A stretch of 64,000 nucleotides of DNA. Origin: CALGYY01 sp963678485. Its GTDB lineage: Bacteria; Bacteroidota; Bacteroidia; Bacteroidales; CAIWKO01. Shown one piece after another: positions 18,547 to 27,650 of the stretch (positions are counted from its first letter, which is position 1; the number at the start of each line of letters is the position of its first letter). The notes beneath the pieces are model-generated. The model made no database searches. It was not told where the DNA came from and saw nothing but the letters and a program-made list of their open reading frames with translations. Location of the stretch: assembly GCA_963678485.1 (NCBI GenBank), contig OY782882.1:1550001-1614000 (forward strand), read 5' to 3'. The translations under genes were made by a program, and so were the position numbers.

Positions 18547-18554
18547 TACTTTTG
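18547..18554 (+). promoter_or_regulatory. -7 promoter element for dxs
   Basis: TACTTTTG matches TAnnTTTG, 56 bases before the ATG at 18611. A weak -33 candidate TTG is at 18516-18518, somewhat far. Confidence 0.45.
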
Positions 18555-18610
18555 CACACTATTTTTCATAAAAAGATGTTAACAGCATTGGTTTGAACAA
18601 CCACCGCATT

Positions 18611-20506
18611 ATGTCACCGAAAACTGGCCCCCTCCTATCCAAAGTCAACTCCGTTGAAGACCTGCGAGCACTCGCAGTGACTGATTTGGAGCCACTTTGC
18701 GCCGAAATTCGTGAGTATATTATTGACATTGTTTCACACCGACCAGGACATTTAGGAGCAAATCTCGGCACTGTCGAACTGGCTGTTGCTCTGCATTATG
18801 TGTACAATACCCCGGACGACAAGCTGATTTGGGATGTTGGACATCAGGCATATACACATAAAATCCTAACTGGCAGAAAAGACCGGTTTTATACAAACCG
18901 CAGTTATAAAGGTATAAGCGGTTATCCAAAAATGTCGGAAAGCGAATTTGATGCGTTTGGAACGGGACACAGCTCTACCTCAATTTCCGCGGCGCTTGGA
19001 ATGGCCGTTGCATCAAAGCTCAAAGGCGAGAATCAACGTCAGCACATTGCTGTCATTGGTGATGGATCGATGACCGCAGGTATGGCATTCGAAGCAATGA
19101 ACCACGCAGGTGTGAGCAAATCCAACATTCTGGTAGTGCTTAACGACAACGGAATTGCAATCGACAAGAATGTTGGCGCCTTAAAGGAGTATCTTACTAA
19201 CATCACAACATCCAGATTTTACAACCGACTCAAAGGAAATGTCTGGAATCTGATTAGAGGACAAAACATACGTCGCTTTATACGAAAAGTTCTATTCTCC
19301 ACCAAAACTGCGATTGTAAAACAAAGTAACTTATTTGAATCCCTTAACTTCCGCTATTTTGGTCCGGTGGATGGTCACGATATACCACGATTGATCAAAA
19401 TCATGGAGGATTTGAAAAACATACCCGGCCCCAAATTGTTGCATTGCATTACTGTGAAAGGCAAAGGATTTAAGCAAGCAGAATCGGAACAAACCCGATT
19501 TCATGCTCCGGGACTTTTCGATAAAGCTACGGGCGCAAGTATGGAAAACACATCCTGTATTAAAACTCCAAAATATCAGGTTGTCTTTGGAAAAACTTTA
19601 GTGGAGCTAGCTCAGGCCAATCCACTAATTGCAGGCATTACACCCGCCATGCTAACCGGATGTTCAATGAACATGATGGCCAATCGTTTTCCTGATCGCA
19701 CCTTTGATGTTGGCATTGCAGAACAACATGCGGTTACTTTTTCGGCAGGGCTAGCCTCGCAGGGGATGATCCCATATTGTAATATTTATTCGACATTTCT
19801 GCAACGCGCCTATGATCAGGTGCTGCATGATGTTGCGCTGCAGAATTTGCATGTTGTATTTTGTATTGACCGTGGAGGACTTGTAGGTGAAGACGGGGCC
19901 ACACATCATGGTGTTTTTGATTTGTCGTTTTTGGGAAATATTCCAAATATGGTTGTGAGCGCACCAATGAATGAAATAGAATTGCGGAATTTATTGTACA
20001 GTGCACAATTCCACAAAGGGCCTTATTCAATTCGATATCCCAGAGCCAACGGGCAGTTTGAACAATGGCAACTACCGATGGAGCTCGTCGAAACTGGCAA
20101 AGGAAGGCGTATCCATGAAGGAAAAGGCATTGCTTTGGTCACATTGGGACATGTCGGAAATTTCGCAGAAGCAGCTTGTAAGACGCTAGCAGCGGAAGGC
20201 ATCACTCCTGCACTCTATGATATGCGGTTTCTCAGACCGCTCGACACAGAACTCCTTCACGAAGTCTTTGTACGCTATCCAAAAATTATTACCATTGAAG
20301 ATGGTTGCACAACAGGAGGCCTTGGCACCGCTGTTTTGCAGTTTATGGCTGATCATCGCTATAAAGCTCAGGTGGTCAGACTGGGGATTCCCGATCGCTT
20401 TATTGAACAAGGGTCCCCAGAGGAACTCTACGCTGAATGTGGATTTGATCAAAAAGGAATTATCGCTGCAGTGCGTGATCTCTTGTCCGTGCAAACGGAA
20501 AATTAA
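18611..20506 (+). CDS. dxs: 1-deoxy-D-xylulose-5-phosphate synthase
   Basis: Thiamine-diphosphate enzyme joining pyruvate and glyceraldehyde 3-phosphate, the first step of the MEP isoprenoid route. The 631 residues show HRPGHLGANLG near the N-terminus, GHQAYTHKILTGR, the cofactor-binding GDGSMTAGMAFEAMNHAG, the transketolase-like middle domain with DVGIAEQHAVTFSAGLA and DRGGLVGEDGATHHG, and the C-terminal domain with TIEDGCTTGGLG. A TTG six codons upstream at 18593 is open, but the ATG at 18611 is the better start. Isoprenoids made here would feed menaquinone, matching the mqnC gene further on. Confidence 0.97.
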   Translation: MSPKTGPLLSKVNSVEDLRALAVTDLEPLCAEIREYIIDIVSHRPGHLGANLGTVELAVALHYVYNTPDDKLIWDVGHQAYTHKILTGRKDRFYTNRSYKGISGYPKMSESEFDAFGTGHSSTSISAALGMAVASKLKGENQRQHIAVIGDGSMTAGMAFEAMNHAGVSKSNILVVLNDNGIAIDKNVGALKEYLTNITTSRFYNRLKGNVWNLIRGQNIRRFIRKVLFSTKTAIVKQSNLFESLNFRYFGPVDGHDIPRLIKIMEDLKNIPGPKLLHCITVKGKGFKQAESEQTRFHAPGLFDKATGASMENTSCIKTPKYQVVFGKTLVELAQANPLIAGITPAMLTGCSMNMMANRFPDRTFDVGIAEQHAVTFSAGLASQGMIPYCNIYSTFLQRAYDQVLHDVALQNLHVVFCIDRGGLVGEDGATHHGVFDLSFLGNIPNMVVSAPMNEIELRNLLYSAQFHKGPYSIRYPRANGQFEQWQLPMELVETGKGRRIHEGKGIALVTLGHVGNFAEAACKTLAAEGITPALYDMRFLRPLDTELLHEVFVRYPKIITIEDGCTTGGLGTAVLQFMADHRYKAQVVRLGIPDRFIEQGSPEELYAECGFDQKGIIAAVRDLLSVQTEN

Positions 20507-20514
20507 TACATTTG
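20483..20514 (+). promoter_or_regulatory. Promoter for the amino-acid permease gene
   Basis: TTG at 20483-20485 and TACATTTG at 20507-20514 are separated by 21 bases. The -33 part lies inside the end of dxs and the -7 part begins directly after its stop codon. Confidence 0.55.
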
Positions 20515-20532
20515 CTTCTTAAACCTTGATGC

Positions 20533-22290
20533 TTGGCAAAGAAAGATCTTTTCCGAAGAAAGACTATTGCAGATATTCTATCACACGCGGGTGATGCGGA
20601 AGGCAATGACACAGGGATGAAAAAAAACCTTGGGGTTCGCGACCTCACAGGCTTTGGCATCGCTGCCATTATTGGTGCGGGAATTTTTAGCACGATTGGA
20701 GGCGCTGCAGCCAGCGGTGGTCCCGCCGTTTCTCTGCTTTTTATTTTCACTGCGATTGCTTGTGGTTTTTCTGCATTATGTTATGCCCAATTTGCATCAT
20801 CCATTCCTATCAGCGGAAGCGCATACACATACGCCTATGCGAGTTTTGGAGAACTCATCGCGTGGATTATCGGATGGGATCTCATCATGGAATACGCAGT
20901 TGGAAATATTGCTGTAGCCATAAGTTGGTCGGATTACTTTACAGGATTTTGCTCGGGTCTTGGCTTTCACATCCCTGAATTTCTTTCCATTGACTATGTA
21001 AGTGCATCCCGCGGTTATACTGAAGCGTTAGCAGCCATTGCTGATAAAGGATCAATTAATATGATTCCCGGAGCTTTGCAGGAAGCCTTTTATGCCTGGC
21101 AAAATGCCCCGCAGCTTTTCGGGATGAAATTAATTGTTGACCTGCCTGCCTTTGGAATCGTTGTCTTTATTACATATCTCGTTTATAAAGGGATTTATGA
21201 ATCGAAAATAGCAAGCAATATCATGGTTCTGCTCAAAGTGGCCATATTGCTGGTTGTCATTGCCGTCGGATCCTTTTATGTGGACCCGGCAAACTGGAGT
21301 CCCTTTGCACCAAATGGTTTTGGGGGTGTACTTAAAGGAGTGGCAGGAGTGTTCTTCGCATATATTGGCTTTGATGCCATATCAACAACGGCCGAAGAAT
21401 GCCGAAATCCGCGAAAGGACTTGCCCCGATCCATCATCTATGCGCTGATAATCACCACCATATTATATATTATAATTAGTTTGGTGCTTACAGGTATGGT
21501 ACATTATAGCGAACTGGGGGTGGGCGATCCCTTGGCCTATGTTTTTGAGAAATTGCATCTCACACGATTATCTGGAATTATCGCGTTAAGTGCAATCATT
21601 GCCATGGCGTCGGTGCTGCTGGTCTTTCAAGTGGGCCAGCCCCGCATATGGATGAGTATGAGTCGTGATGGTTTATTGCCAAAACGATTCTCCAGACTTC
21701 ATCCACGATACAGAACCCCTGCCTTTTCTACTGTGCTAACCGGAATTCTGGTAGCCGTTCCATCGCTCTTTCTAAACTTAAAGGAAGTCACTGATTTGAC
21801 CAGTATCGGGACTTTATTTGCATTCGTGCTGGTTTCAGGGGGTGTACTGATTCTCGATGGAGGTCCGCGTGACCCAAAGGAAATTAAACAGAAAGGATTT
21901 CGCATTCCTTATGTAAGCAGCCGATATCTCTTACCTATAATATGGGTTGTTGTTATTGGTCTAATTTTCTGGCTTAACACAGATGGGGTACTAAGGTTCT
22001 TTGTTCCCGGACATAGCACGCCAATTCCGGGTGAGGTGCAGCTGGCTTTCTGGCACAAGATACCAATGATGTTTTTTATACTGTTTTCTCTAGGTCTGAG
22101 TATATTGGCCATTGCCAAGCGCTTGTCAATTATTCCAGTACTCGGTTTACTGACCAATCTTTACCTCATGACCGAGCTTGGCATCACCAATTGGCTCAGA
22201 TTTCTTATCTGGCTGGTTATTGGGCTCTTACTGTATTTCACTTATGGATTTAAGCATAGTAAGCTTAACCATCATAAAAGTGCTGTATAA
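20533..22290 (+). CDS. APC-family amino-acid permease
   Basis: A 585-residue inner-membrane transporter with about 14 hydrophobic helices. The first helix has the APC signature GIAAIIGAGIFSTIGGAA with the unwound Gly-rich substrate site, followed by PISGSAYTYAYASFGELIAWIIGWDL, typical of cationic amino-acid transporter-like permeases. A conserved loop FAYIGFDAISTTAEE and QPRIWMSMSRDGLLP also fit this group. The predicted substrate class is amino acids; the exact one is unknown. The frame has no ATG near its start. TTG at 20533, placed 18 bases after the -7 element, is the likely start; the ATG at 20528 is out of frame. Confidence 0.9.
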   Translation: MAKKDLFRRKTIADILSHAGDAEGNDTGMKKNLGVRDLTGFGIAAIIGAGIFSTIGGAAASGGPAVSLLFIFTAIACGFSALCYAQFASSIPISGSAYTYAYASFGELIAWIIGWDLIMEYAVGNIAVAISWSDYFTGFCSGLGFHIPEFLSIDYVSASRGYTEALAAIADKGSINMIPGALQEAFYAWQNAPQLFGMKLIVDLPAFGIVVFITYLVYKGIYESKIASNIMVLLKVAILLVVIAVGSFYVDPANWSPFAPNGFGGVLKGVAGVFFAYIGFDAISTTAEECRNPRKDLPRSIIYALIITTILYIIISLVLTGMVHYSELGVGDPLAYVFEKLHLTRLSGIIALSAIIAMASVLLVFQVGQPRIWMSMSRDGLLPKRFSRLHPRYRTPAFSTVLTGILVAVPSLFLNLKEVTDLTSIGTLFAFVLVSGGVLILDGGPRDPKEIKQKGFRIPYVSSRYLLPIIWVVVIGLIFWLNTDGVLRFFVPGHSTPIPGEVQLAFWHKIPMMFFILFSLGLSILAIAKRLSIIPVLGLLTNLYLMTELGITNWLRFLIWLVIGLLLYFTYGFKHSKLNHHKSAV

Positions 22291-22331
22291 GACTGTTTCA
22301 CTTACATTTACAAGATCGCTTCTTTTCAAAA

Positions 22332-22361
22332 TTGCCGGTTTTAAAAAAAATCGTACCTTTG
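22332..22361 (+). promoter_or_regulatory. Promoter for the NlpC/P60 gene
   Basis: TTG at 22332-22334, a 19-base spacer, then TACCTTTG at 22354-22361. The ATG at 22413 is 51 bases further. Confidence 0.6.
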
Positions 22362-22412
22362 CATTCTTAATTTTTTAGAAAAAGTCTCCTTAGTGCAAAC
22401 TAAACGAATGTA

Positions 22413-22985
22413 ATGCAGTATCTTATAAAGAAAAACTATCACCATCTCCTGCTGATTCTTTTATGCTGTTCGCTGGTTTTTGTGAGTGATCTTTTCAGTC
22501 AACCTGGAAAACCATTAGCAGGCATGGTGACATTGAATGATGTTCACAAAGACAGCATCAAGCCTGACAGCAGCAATAATCATTTTTACAAAGAGGCTAC
22601 TATTGACAGCCTGATTGCTTTAGGTAAAAAATTTCTCGGTCTACCTTATCATTATGGAGGTCATTCTCCAGAAGGTTTCGATTGCTCCGGATATGTTTCG
22701 TACCTCTACGGAAAATTTGGTTATACACTGCCGACCTCATCGACAGCAATGGCCAATGTTGGAATAGAAGTGCCTTATAAAGAAGCTCGTAAGGGAGACA
22801 TCCTTTTATTCAAAGGAAGAAATTCTTCTTCAACCTATGTGGGACACGTAGCATTAGTAATTGAGGTAGACTCACTGGGTCTTAAGATGATGCATTCCTG
22901 TCACCGGGGTGTATTAATTGACCGTTATCCGCAAATCGACTACTATCGCACACGTTTCATGGGTGTTCGACGGGTCAAGCTTTAG
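22413..22985 (+). CDS. NlpC/P60 (C40) cell-wall peptidase
   Basis: A 190-residue exported cysteine peptidase that should cleave peptide stems of peptidoglycan in the periplasm. After a hydrophobic export segment at about 11-29 comes the NlpC/P60 domain: LGLPYHYGGHSPEGFDCSGY with the catalytic Cys at 91, YVGHVALVIE with the catalytic His at 145, and MMHSC with the third polar residue His at 161. All catalytic residues are kept. It has its own promoter and precedes the ribosomal protein operon by about 175 bases. Its domain is single, without SH3 or LysM targeting modules. Confidence 0.92.
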   Translation: MQYLIKKNYHHLLLILLCCSLVFVSDLFSQPGKPLAGMVTLNDVHKDSIKPDSSNNHFYKEATIDSLIALGKKFLGLPYHYGGHSPEGFDCSGYVSYLYGKFGYTLPTSSTAMANVGIEVPYKEARKGDILLFKGRNSSSTYVGHVALVIEVDSLGLKMMHSCHRGVLIDRYPQIDYYRTRFMGVRRVKL

Positions 22986-23112
22986 GGATTCTTTATAATT
23001 CGAAAAAGCAGCGGATAGGTTCATGCTGTATTCTGCACAACGAGGTCTTTAAAGGAATTTACTTTCATCTCAAAAAAAAAGCGCTAAAGTGTTTTTTATA
23101 AGGATTTTTCTC

Positions 23113-23120
23113 TATCTTTG
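23113..23120 (+). promoter_or_regulatory. -7 promoter element for rplU-rpmA
   Basis: TATCTTTG matches TAnnTTTG, 41 bases before the rplU start. Confidence 0.5.
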
Positions 23121-23161
23121 CACTCCCATTTTTAGGGGATATAATCTTTAAATCATTAGAA

Positions 23162-23509
23162 ATGTACGCAATAGTTGATATCGCAGGGCAGCAATTCAGG
23201 GTTGAAAAAGACCAGAAGTTGTTTGTACACCGTTTAGAAGGTGAAACCGGTACCAAGTTGGTTTTCGACCAGGTACTTCTTATTGATAACGACGGTAAGG
23301 TCAATGTTGGCACACCGGTTATCGAAGGTGCTAAAGTGAATGCTACCATCGTTGAGCATGTCAGGGGTGATAAAGTGATCGTTTTCAAGAAAAAACGTCG
23401 CAAAGGCTACCAGATTGCCAATGGTCACCGCCAAAATTTCACAAGAATCCAGATTGAAAAAATTACAGCCAAGTCCAGCAAGAAAGCTGAAGAAAAGACT
23501 GCAGAATAA
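23162..23509 (+). CDS. rplU: 50S ribosomal protein L21
   Basis: Large-subunit ribosomal protein binding 23S rRNA. The start MYAIVDIAGQQFRVEKDQK and the motif KVIVFKKKRRKGYQIANGHRQ near residues 72-92 are diagnostic. The 115 residues include a short C-terminal extension rich in Lys and Glu beyond the usual core of about 100. It forms a two-gene operon with rpmA, 38 bases downstream, the normal pairing in bacteria. Confidence 0.98.
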   Translation: MYAIVDIAGQQFRVEKDQKLFVHRLEGETGTKLVFDQVLLIDNDGKVNVGTPVIEGAKVNATIVEHVRGDKVIVFKKKRRKGYQIANGHRQNFTRIQIEKITAKSSKKAEEKTAE

Positions 23510-23547
23510 GGCTGAACAATATTGTAAAACTGTAAAAATCACAGCAT

Positions 23548-23823
23548 ATGGCTCATAAGAAAGGTGCCGGGAGTTCAAGTAACGGACGCGAATCCCACAG
23601 TAAACGTTTGGGCGTTAAAATTTACGGCGGACAGTTCGCCAAGGCCGGCAACATTATCATTCGTCAGCGTGGCACCGTGCATTTTCCTGGTGAAAATGTA
23701 CAAATGGGTAAAGATCATACCCTGTTTGCTACTTCCGATGGTATCGTTGAATTCAGGAAACGCAGGGATAACAAATCCTTTGTCTCCGTTCAACCGCTGG
23801 AAGAAACCGCAGAACAGAACTAG
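23548..23823 (+). CDS. rpmA: 50S ribosomal protein L27
   Basis: Large-subunit protein near the peptidyl-transferase centre. The protein begins MAHKKGAGSSSNGRESHSKR and keeps the conserved segment GNIIIRQRGTVHFPGENV. There is no N-terminal extension of the kind cleaved in Firmicutes, so the Met start is the mature end apart from Met removal. At 91 residues it is of normal length. A terminator hairpin follows at 23842-23880. Confidence 0.98.
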   Translation: MAHKKGAGSSSNGRESHSKRLGVKIYGGQFAKAGNIIIRQRGTVHFPGENVQMGKDHTLFATSDGIVEFRKRRDNKSFVSVQPLEETAEQN

Positions 23824-23841
23824 TTTCATTTCAAAGTATGA

Positions 23842-23880
23842 AATATCTCCCCTTGCTGCGGCAGTGGGAGATATTTTTTT
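23842..23880 (+). terminator. Terminator after rpmA
   Basis: Arms AATATCTCCC (23842-23851) and GGGAGATATT (23866-23875) pair perfectly around a 14-base loop, followed by a run of T. Confidence 0.85.
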
Positions 23881-23890
23881 ATCCAGCATG

Positions 23891-23919
23891 TTGATCCGAA
23901 CTTAGCTTTCGTAATTTTG
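23891..23919 (+). promoter_or_regulatory. Promoter for serS
   Basis: TTG at 23891-23893, an 18-base spacer, then TAATTTTG at 23912-23919; the start codon follows at 23940. Confidence 0.5.
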
Positions 23920-23939
23920 CACAAATACAAAAAAATAAT

Positions 23940-25211
23940 ATGTTACAGATCCAGACCATACGTAAAGATGCAGAAGAGGTAATCCGCTGTTTATCTGTAA
24001 AGAATGTTGATGCCCGTGCCATTATTGAAGAGGTTTTACGAATTGATGAAGAACGACGCGGCATCCAAAAAGAACTTGACGATCAGTTGGCAGAGGCCAA
24101 TCAGATTGCAAAAAGTGTTGGCATTCTCTTTAAGGAAGGAAAAACTGACGAAGCGGCCGTGCTCAAAGATCGCAGTGCAGAATTGAAGAAGTCCACCAAA
24201 GCTCTGGAGGAAAAACTGGCTGCACTTGAAGAAGCACAACAACAGGCTCTGATTGTTCTTCCCAACCTACCGCATAGCAGTGTAAAACCCGGACACAGCG
24301 CAGAAGATAACGAGATTATACATCAGGAAGGAACCATCATCCCCTTAAGCGAAGGAATGCTGCCACATTGGGAAATAACCTCTAATTTTCGATTAATCGA
24401 CTTCGAATTAGGAAGCAAGATTACAGGTGCAGGATTTCCCGTTTATCTTGGTAAAGGAGCAAAACTGCAACGTGCCCTCATCAGCTTCTTTCTGGATGAA
24501 GCCATAAAAGCCGGATACAACGAAGTACAGCCACCTTTAATGGTTAATGAAGCCTCTGCTTACGGTACGGGTCAATTACCTGATAAAGATGGCCAGATGT
24601 ACACAGCGACGCTGGATAAATTATTCATGATTCCTACAGCTGAAGTACCAGTCACTAACTTGTATCGCGATGTAATTCTCAGAGAAGAGGAGCTGCCGGT
24701 AATGAATGTTGCCTATTCTGCCTGCTTCCGTCGCGAGGCCGGATCGTATGGTAAAGATGTCAGAGGGCTTAACCGCCTTCATCAATTCGATAAAGTTGAA
24801 ATCGTTCAGATACAACATCCGGATAAATCTTACGCGACGCTCGAAGAAATGCGCGAGCATGTTGCCGGACTTCTCCGAAAACTCGAACTCCCATTCAGAA
24901 TCCTTCGCTTATGTGGTGGCGACATGAGTTTTACTTCGGCACTCACCTATGATTTTGAAGTGTGGTCTGCAGCGCAGGAAAAATGGCTGGAAGTGAGCTC
25001 CGTTTCCAATTTCGAAACCTTTCAGGCACATCGTATGAAACTGCGTTTTAAAGGCAAAGATGGAAAAGCACAAACTGCACACACACTAAATGGTTCTGCA
25101 TTGGCGTTACCAAGAATTGTTGCCGCACTGCTGGAGAATCATTATTCTAATAAAGCTGTGCATATTCCTCAAGCATTAGTTCCCTATACTGGATTTGAAA
25201 CCATAGAATAA
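23940..25211 (+). CDS. serS: Seryl-tRNA synthetase
   Basis: Class II synthetase charging tRNA-Ser and tRNA-Sec. The 423-residue protein has the long N-terminal coiled-coil arm (about residues 25-105, with ELKKSTKALEEKLAALEEAQQ) that grips the tRNA, motif 2 as ACFRREAGSYGKDVRGLNRLHQF, and motif 3 as GSALALPRIVAALLE. Length and order are standard. The downstream lipoprotein gene starts seven bases after its stop, so the two are probably on one transcript. Confidence 0.97.
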   Translation: MLQIQTIRKDAEEVIRCLSVKNVDARAIIEEVLRIDEERRGIQKELDDQLAEANQIAKSVGILFKEGKTDEAAVLKDRSAELKKSTKALEEKLAALEEAQQQALIVLPNLPHSSVKPGHSAEDNEIIHQEGTIIPLSEGMLPHWEITSNFRLIDFELGSKITGAGFPVYLGKGAKLQRALISFFLDEAIKAGYNEVQPPLMVNEASAYGTGQLPDKDGQMYTATLDKLFMIPTAEVPVTNLYRDVILREEELPVMNVAYSACFRREAGSYGKDVRGLNRLHQFDKVEIVQIQHPDKSYATLEEMREHVAGLLRKLELPFRILRLCGGDMSFTSALTYDFEVWSAAQEKWLEVSSVSNFETFQAHRMKLRFKGKDGKAQTAHTLNGSALALPRIVAALLENHYSNKAVHIPQALVPYTGFETIE

Positions 25212-25218
25212 TTTGTAC

Positions 25219-25776
25219 ATGAAAGCAAAGATCGTTCTCTCTCTTATTATTACCGGGCTTTTGCTGACCGGCATTACAGCCTGCGGACCAAAAGTTGACC
25301 AAAAAGTACGCGATCGCATTAGTAACATTCGCCTGAATATCGACTCTGCAGCGAATAAGATTACTACAGTCAACTATGACAGTATTCATAAGAAGTTTCA
25401 GCTATTTAAGCAGACTTCAGAGCGCATCGATAAGAATTACGATGCCATTAAAAGTGAAAAAAGTTTTCCCGTACTGGCGCTTTATAAAGACTGTAAGAAA
25501 CCTTTACGCGAAGTTGCAACCAGCTATAAACTTTATCAAAAAGACCTCGATAGCTCTCGTATCCAAGTCGACCGACTCGAACATGATATTGAGAATGATC
25601 TGCTAAAACCTACTGAAATTGAACAATTCCTATTAGTTGAAGAGCAGAATGCGCTATTCCTCAAAGGACGAATTTTCAAAGGAATTGATAATGCAATCAG
25701 ATACGAAAAACGTTTCGACACAGTTCATCCTCAAGTGCTCAAATTCTTTGAATCGCTCAAAAACGAGGTGAAATAA
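25219..25776 (+). CDS. Lipoprotein with predicted coiled coil
   Basis: A 185-residue protein. The start at 25219 gives a lipoprotein signal with lipobox ITAC (Cys at about 22), so the mature protein is lipid-anchored. The remainder is highly charged and almost wholly helical in character, with long Lys/Glu/Asp-rich stretches and heptad-like spacing, for example SSRIQVDRLEHDIENDLL. No family is recognised. The serS stop is seven bases upstream and the TPR gene begins nine bases downstream, so it is the middle of a tight serS-lipoprotein-TPR-rsmA gene string. Confidence 0.7.
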   Translation: MKAKIVLSLIITGLLLTGITACGPKVDQKVRDRISNIRLNIDSAANKITTVNYDSIHKKFQLFKQTSERIDKNYDAIKSEKSFPVLALYKDCKKPLREVATSYKLYQKDLDSSRIQVDRLEHDIENDLLKPTEIEQFLLVEEQNALFLKGRIFKGIDNAIRYEKRFDTVHPQVLKFFESLKNEVK

Positions 25777-25785
25777 ATTTTTTCA

Positions 25786-27618
25786 ATGCGCCTGGCTTAT
25801 TGGAATATTCTCATACTGTTTGTTGTTTTCTTCGGACTGCCTGTTCACAGCTATTCGCAGGAAGGTGAGGAAGCACTGGCAGTACAATATTTCCAGAATG
25901 GCGAATTTGAAAAGGCCGCACCAATATTCGAGAAATTATTCACTACCACTCCTACTCCCAGACTGTATACATACTACTTCGACTGTCTGATGAAATTGCC
26001 TGATTATAAAAAGGCAGAGAAAGTTGTCGGCAAACAGATTAAAAGAAATCCCAATGATAGCCGATTTCTGGTTGATCTTGGATATGTATATCAACAATCG
26101 GGGGATGAAAATGCAGCACGTAAGCAATTTGATTTAGCATTTAAGCAGGTTGTAGAAACCCGACAATCCTACCTCGATTTGAGTAATGCCTTTTTATTGC
26201 GAGGTCAGACAGATTACGCTATTAAAGTTCTGCAAAAAGGGAAAAAGGTAATCGTTTACGAGACTCCATTAAATTTTGAACTGGCTGATGTGTATTTAAA
26301 AAGTGGTGATTTCACTTCAGCACTCAATGAATACCTTGAATTACTTGAAAATAGCAATGAATACCTTGTTGATATCGAAAACCGCCTGCAGGACATACTT
26401 TCAGTGGATCCGGATCATAGTTTGAACGATCAATTCAAAATGGAACTGCTTGGACGATTAAAGAAAAACCCTGATAAAACAAGGTTTTCAGAATTACTCC
26501 TCTGGTATTTCATTCAACAAAAAGATTTTGATGCTGCTTTTATTCAAGCCAAATCGCTTGATAAAAGGCTAGGTGAAGAAGGTGCCCGAGTGTATAACCT
26601 TGGGCAGTTGGCTGTTTCAAATGAATCGTATGATGCAGCCATTTCATGCTTTGATTACATCATTGCGTTGGGTTCAGATAATTCTTACTGGCTTTCTGCA
26701 AGGGTCGATTTGATGGATGCCCGGTATTTGAAAATCACCAATAGCCTTACCTATACTCAGGAAGATCTTAACAAGCTTGAATCAGAATATAAGGATGCGT
26801 TATCAAGTCTTGGCAAACAACCTCAGACACTACCATTAATCAGGAATCTGGCCCATCTCGAAGCTTTTTATCTTAATGATATCCCTCAGGCGAAAACCCT
26901 GCTCAACGACGCTATTGGATTGGCCGGAGCAAAACCAATTAGCGTTGCGCAATGTAAAATTGAACTTGCTGATATTCTCCTAATGACAGGAGAACCTTGG
27001 GAAGCAACATTACTGTACTCGCAGGTTGAAAAGGCATTTAAGAACGATCCCATTGGCGCTCAGGCGAAATTTAAAAACGCAAAACTGTCATTTTACATCG
27101 GAGAATTCGAATGGGCCCGCGCGCAACTTGACGTGCTGAAGGCCGCTACGTCAAAACTCATTGCAAATGATGCCATGCAGCTGGCTTTGCTTATCAGCGA
27201 CAATACCGATGCCGACAGCAGCATGACCGCGTTATCCATTTATGCGCGGGCAGATTTGCTATTGTTTATGGGGAAAACAGATCTTGCATTAGCCACTCTT
27301 GATTCGGTGAATATGCTGGGAATGTATCACCCATTATTCGATGAGGTTCTCTATAAGGAAGCGGAAATCTATATCAAGAAAAAAGATTTTGCGATGGCAA
27401 TGACACTGTTTAAAAAACTATACGAATTCTATCCACAGGATATCCTTGCTGATGATGCCCTATTCCAAATGGCCAACCTCGACGAAAAGGTTCTTAATCA
27501 GAAAGAGGAAGCAATGAATTATTACAAGGAACTATTTACCAATTATCCCGGAAGTGTCTTTGCTGTTGATGCACGTTTACGTTTTCGCATATTACGTGGC
27601 GACAAGGTTGCGCCCTGA
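25786..27618 (+). CDS. Exported tetratricopeptide-repeat protein
   Basis: A 610-residue protein with a signal peptide (about residues 1-24, ending SYSQE). From residue 25 on it is built of TPR-like helical hairpins, for example ALAVQYFQNGEFEKAAPIFEKLF, FLVDLGYVYQQSGDENAARKQF and AEIYIKKKDFAMAMTLFKKLYEFYPQDILADDALFQMA near the C-terminus; the last resembles the YfiO/BamD style of TPR. It is likely a periplasmic scaffold mediating protein contacts. No catalytic domain is seen. It lies within the serS-rsmA gene string and no link to those functions is evident from its sequence. Confidence 0.8.
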   Translation: MRLAYWNILILFVVFFGLPVHSYSQEGEEALAVQYFQNGEFEKAAPIFEKLFTTTPTPRLYTYYFDCLMKLPDYKKAEKVVGKQIKRNPNDSRFLVDLGYVYQQSGDENAARKQFDLAFKQVVETRQSYLDLSNAFLLRGQTDYAIKVLQKGKKVIVYETPLNFELADVYLKSGDFTSALNEYLELLENSNEYLVDIENRLQDILSVDPDHSLNDQFKMELLGRLKKNPDKTRFSELLLWYFIQQKDFDAAFIQAKSLDKRLGEEGARVYNLGQLAVSNESYDAAISCFDYIIALGSDNSYWLSARVDLMDARYLKITNSLTYTQEDLNKLESEYKDALSSLGKQPQTLPLIRNLAHLEAFYLNDIPQAKTLLNDAIGLAGAKPISVAQCKIELADILLMTGEPWEATLLYSQVEKAFKNDPIGAQAKFKNAKLSFYIGEFEWARAQLDVLKAATSKLIANDAMQLALLISDNTDADSSMTALSIYARADLLLFMGKTDLALATLDSVNMLGMYHPLFDEVLYKEAEIYIKKKDFAMAMTLFKKLYEFYPQDILADDALFQMANLDEKVLNQKEEAMNYYKELFTNYPGSVFAVDARLRFRILRGDKVAP

Positions 27619-27650
27619 TCCTGAATGCTTCTAAAACCCTATTCTTTCCT

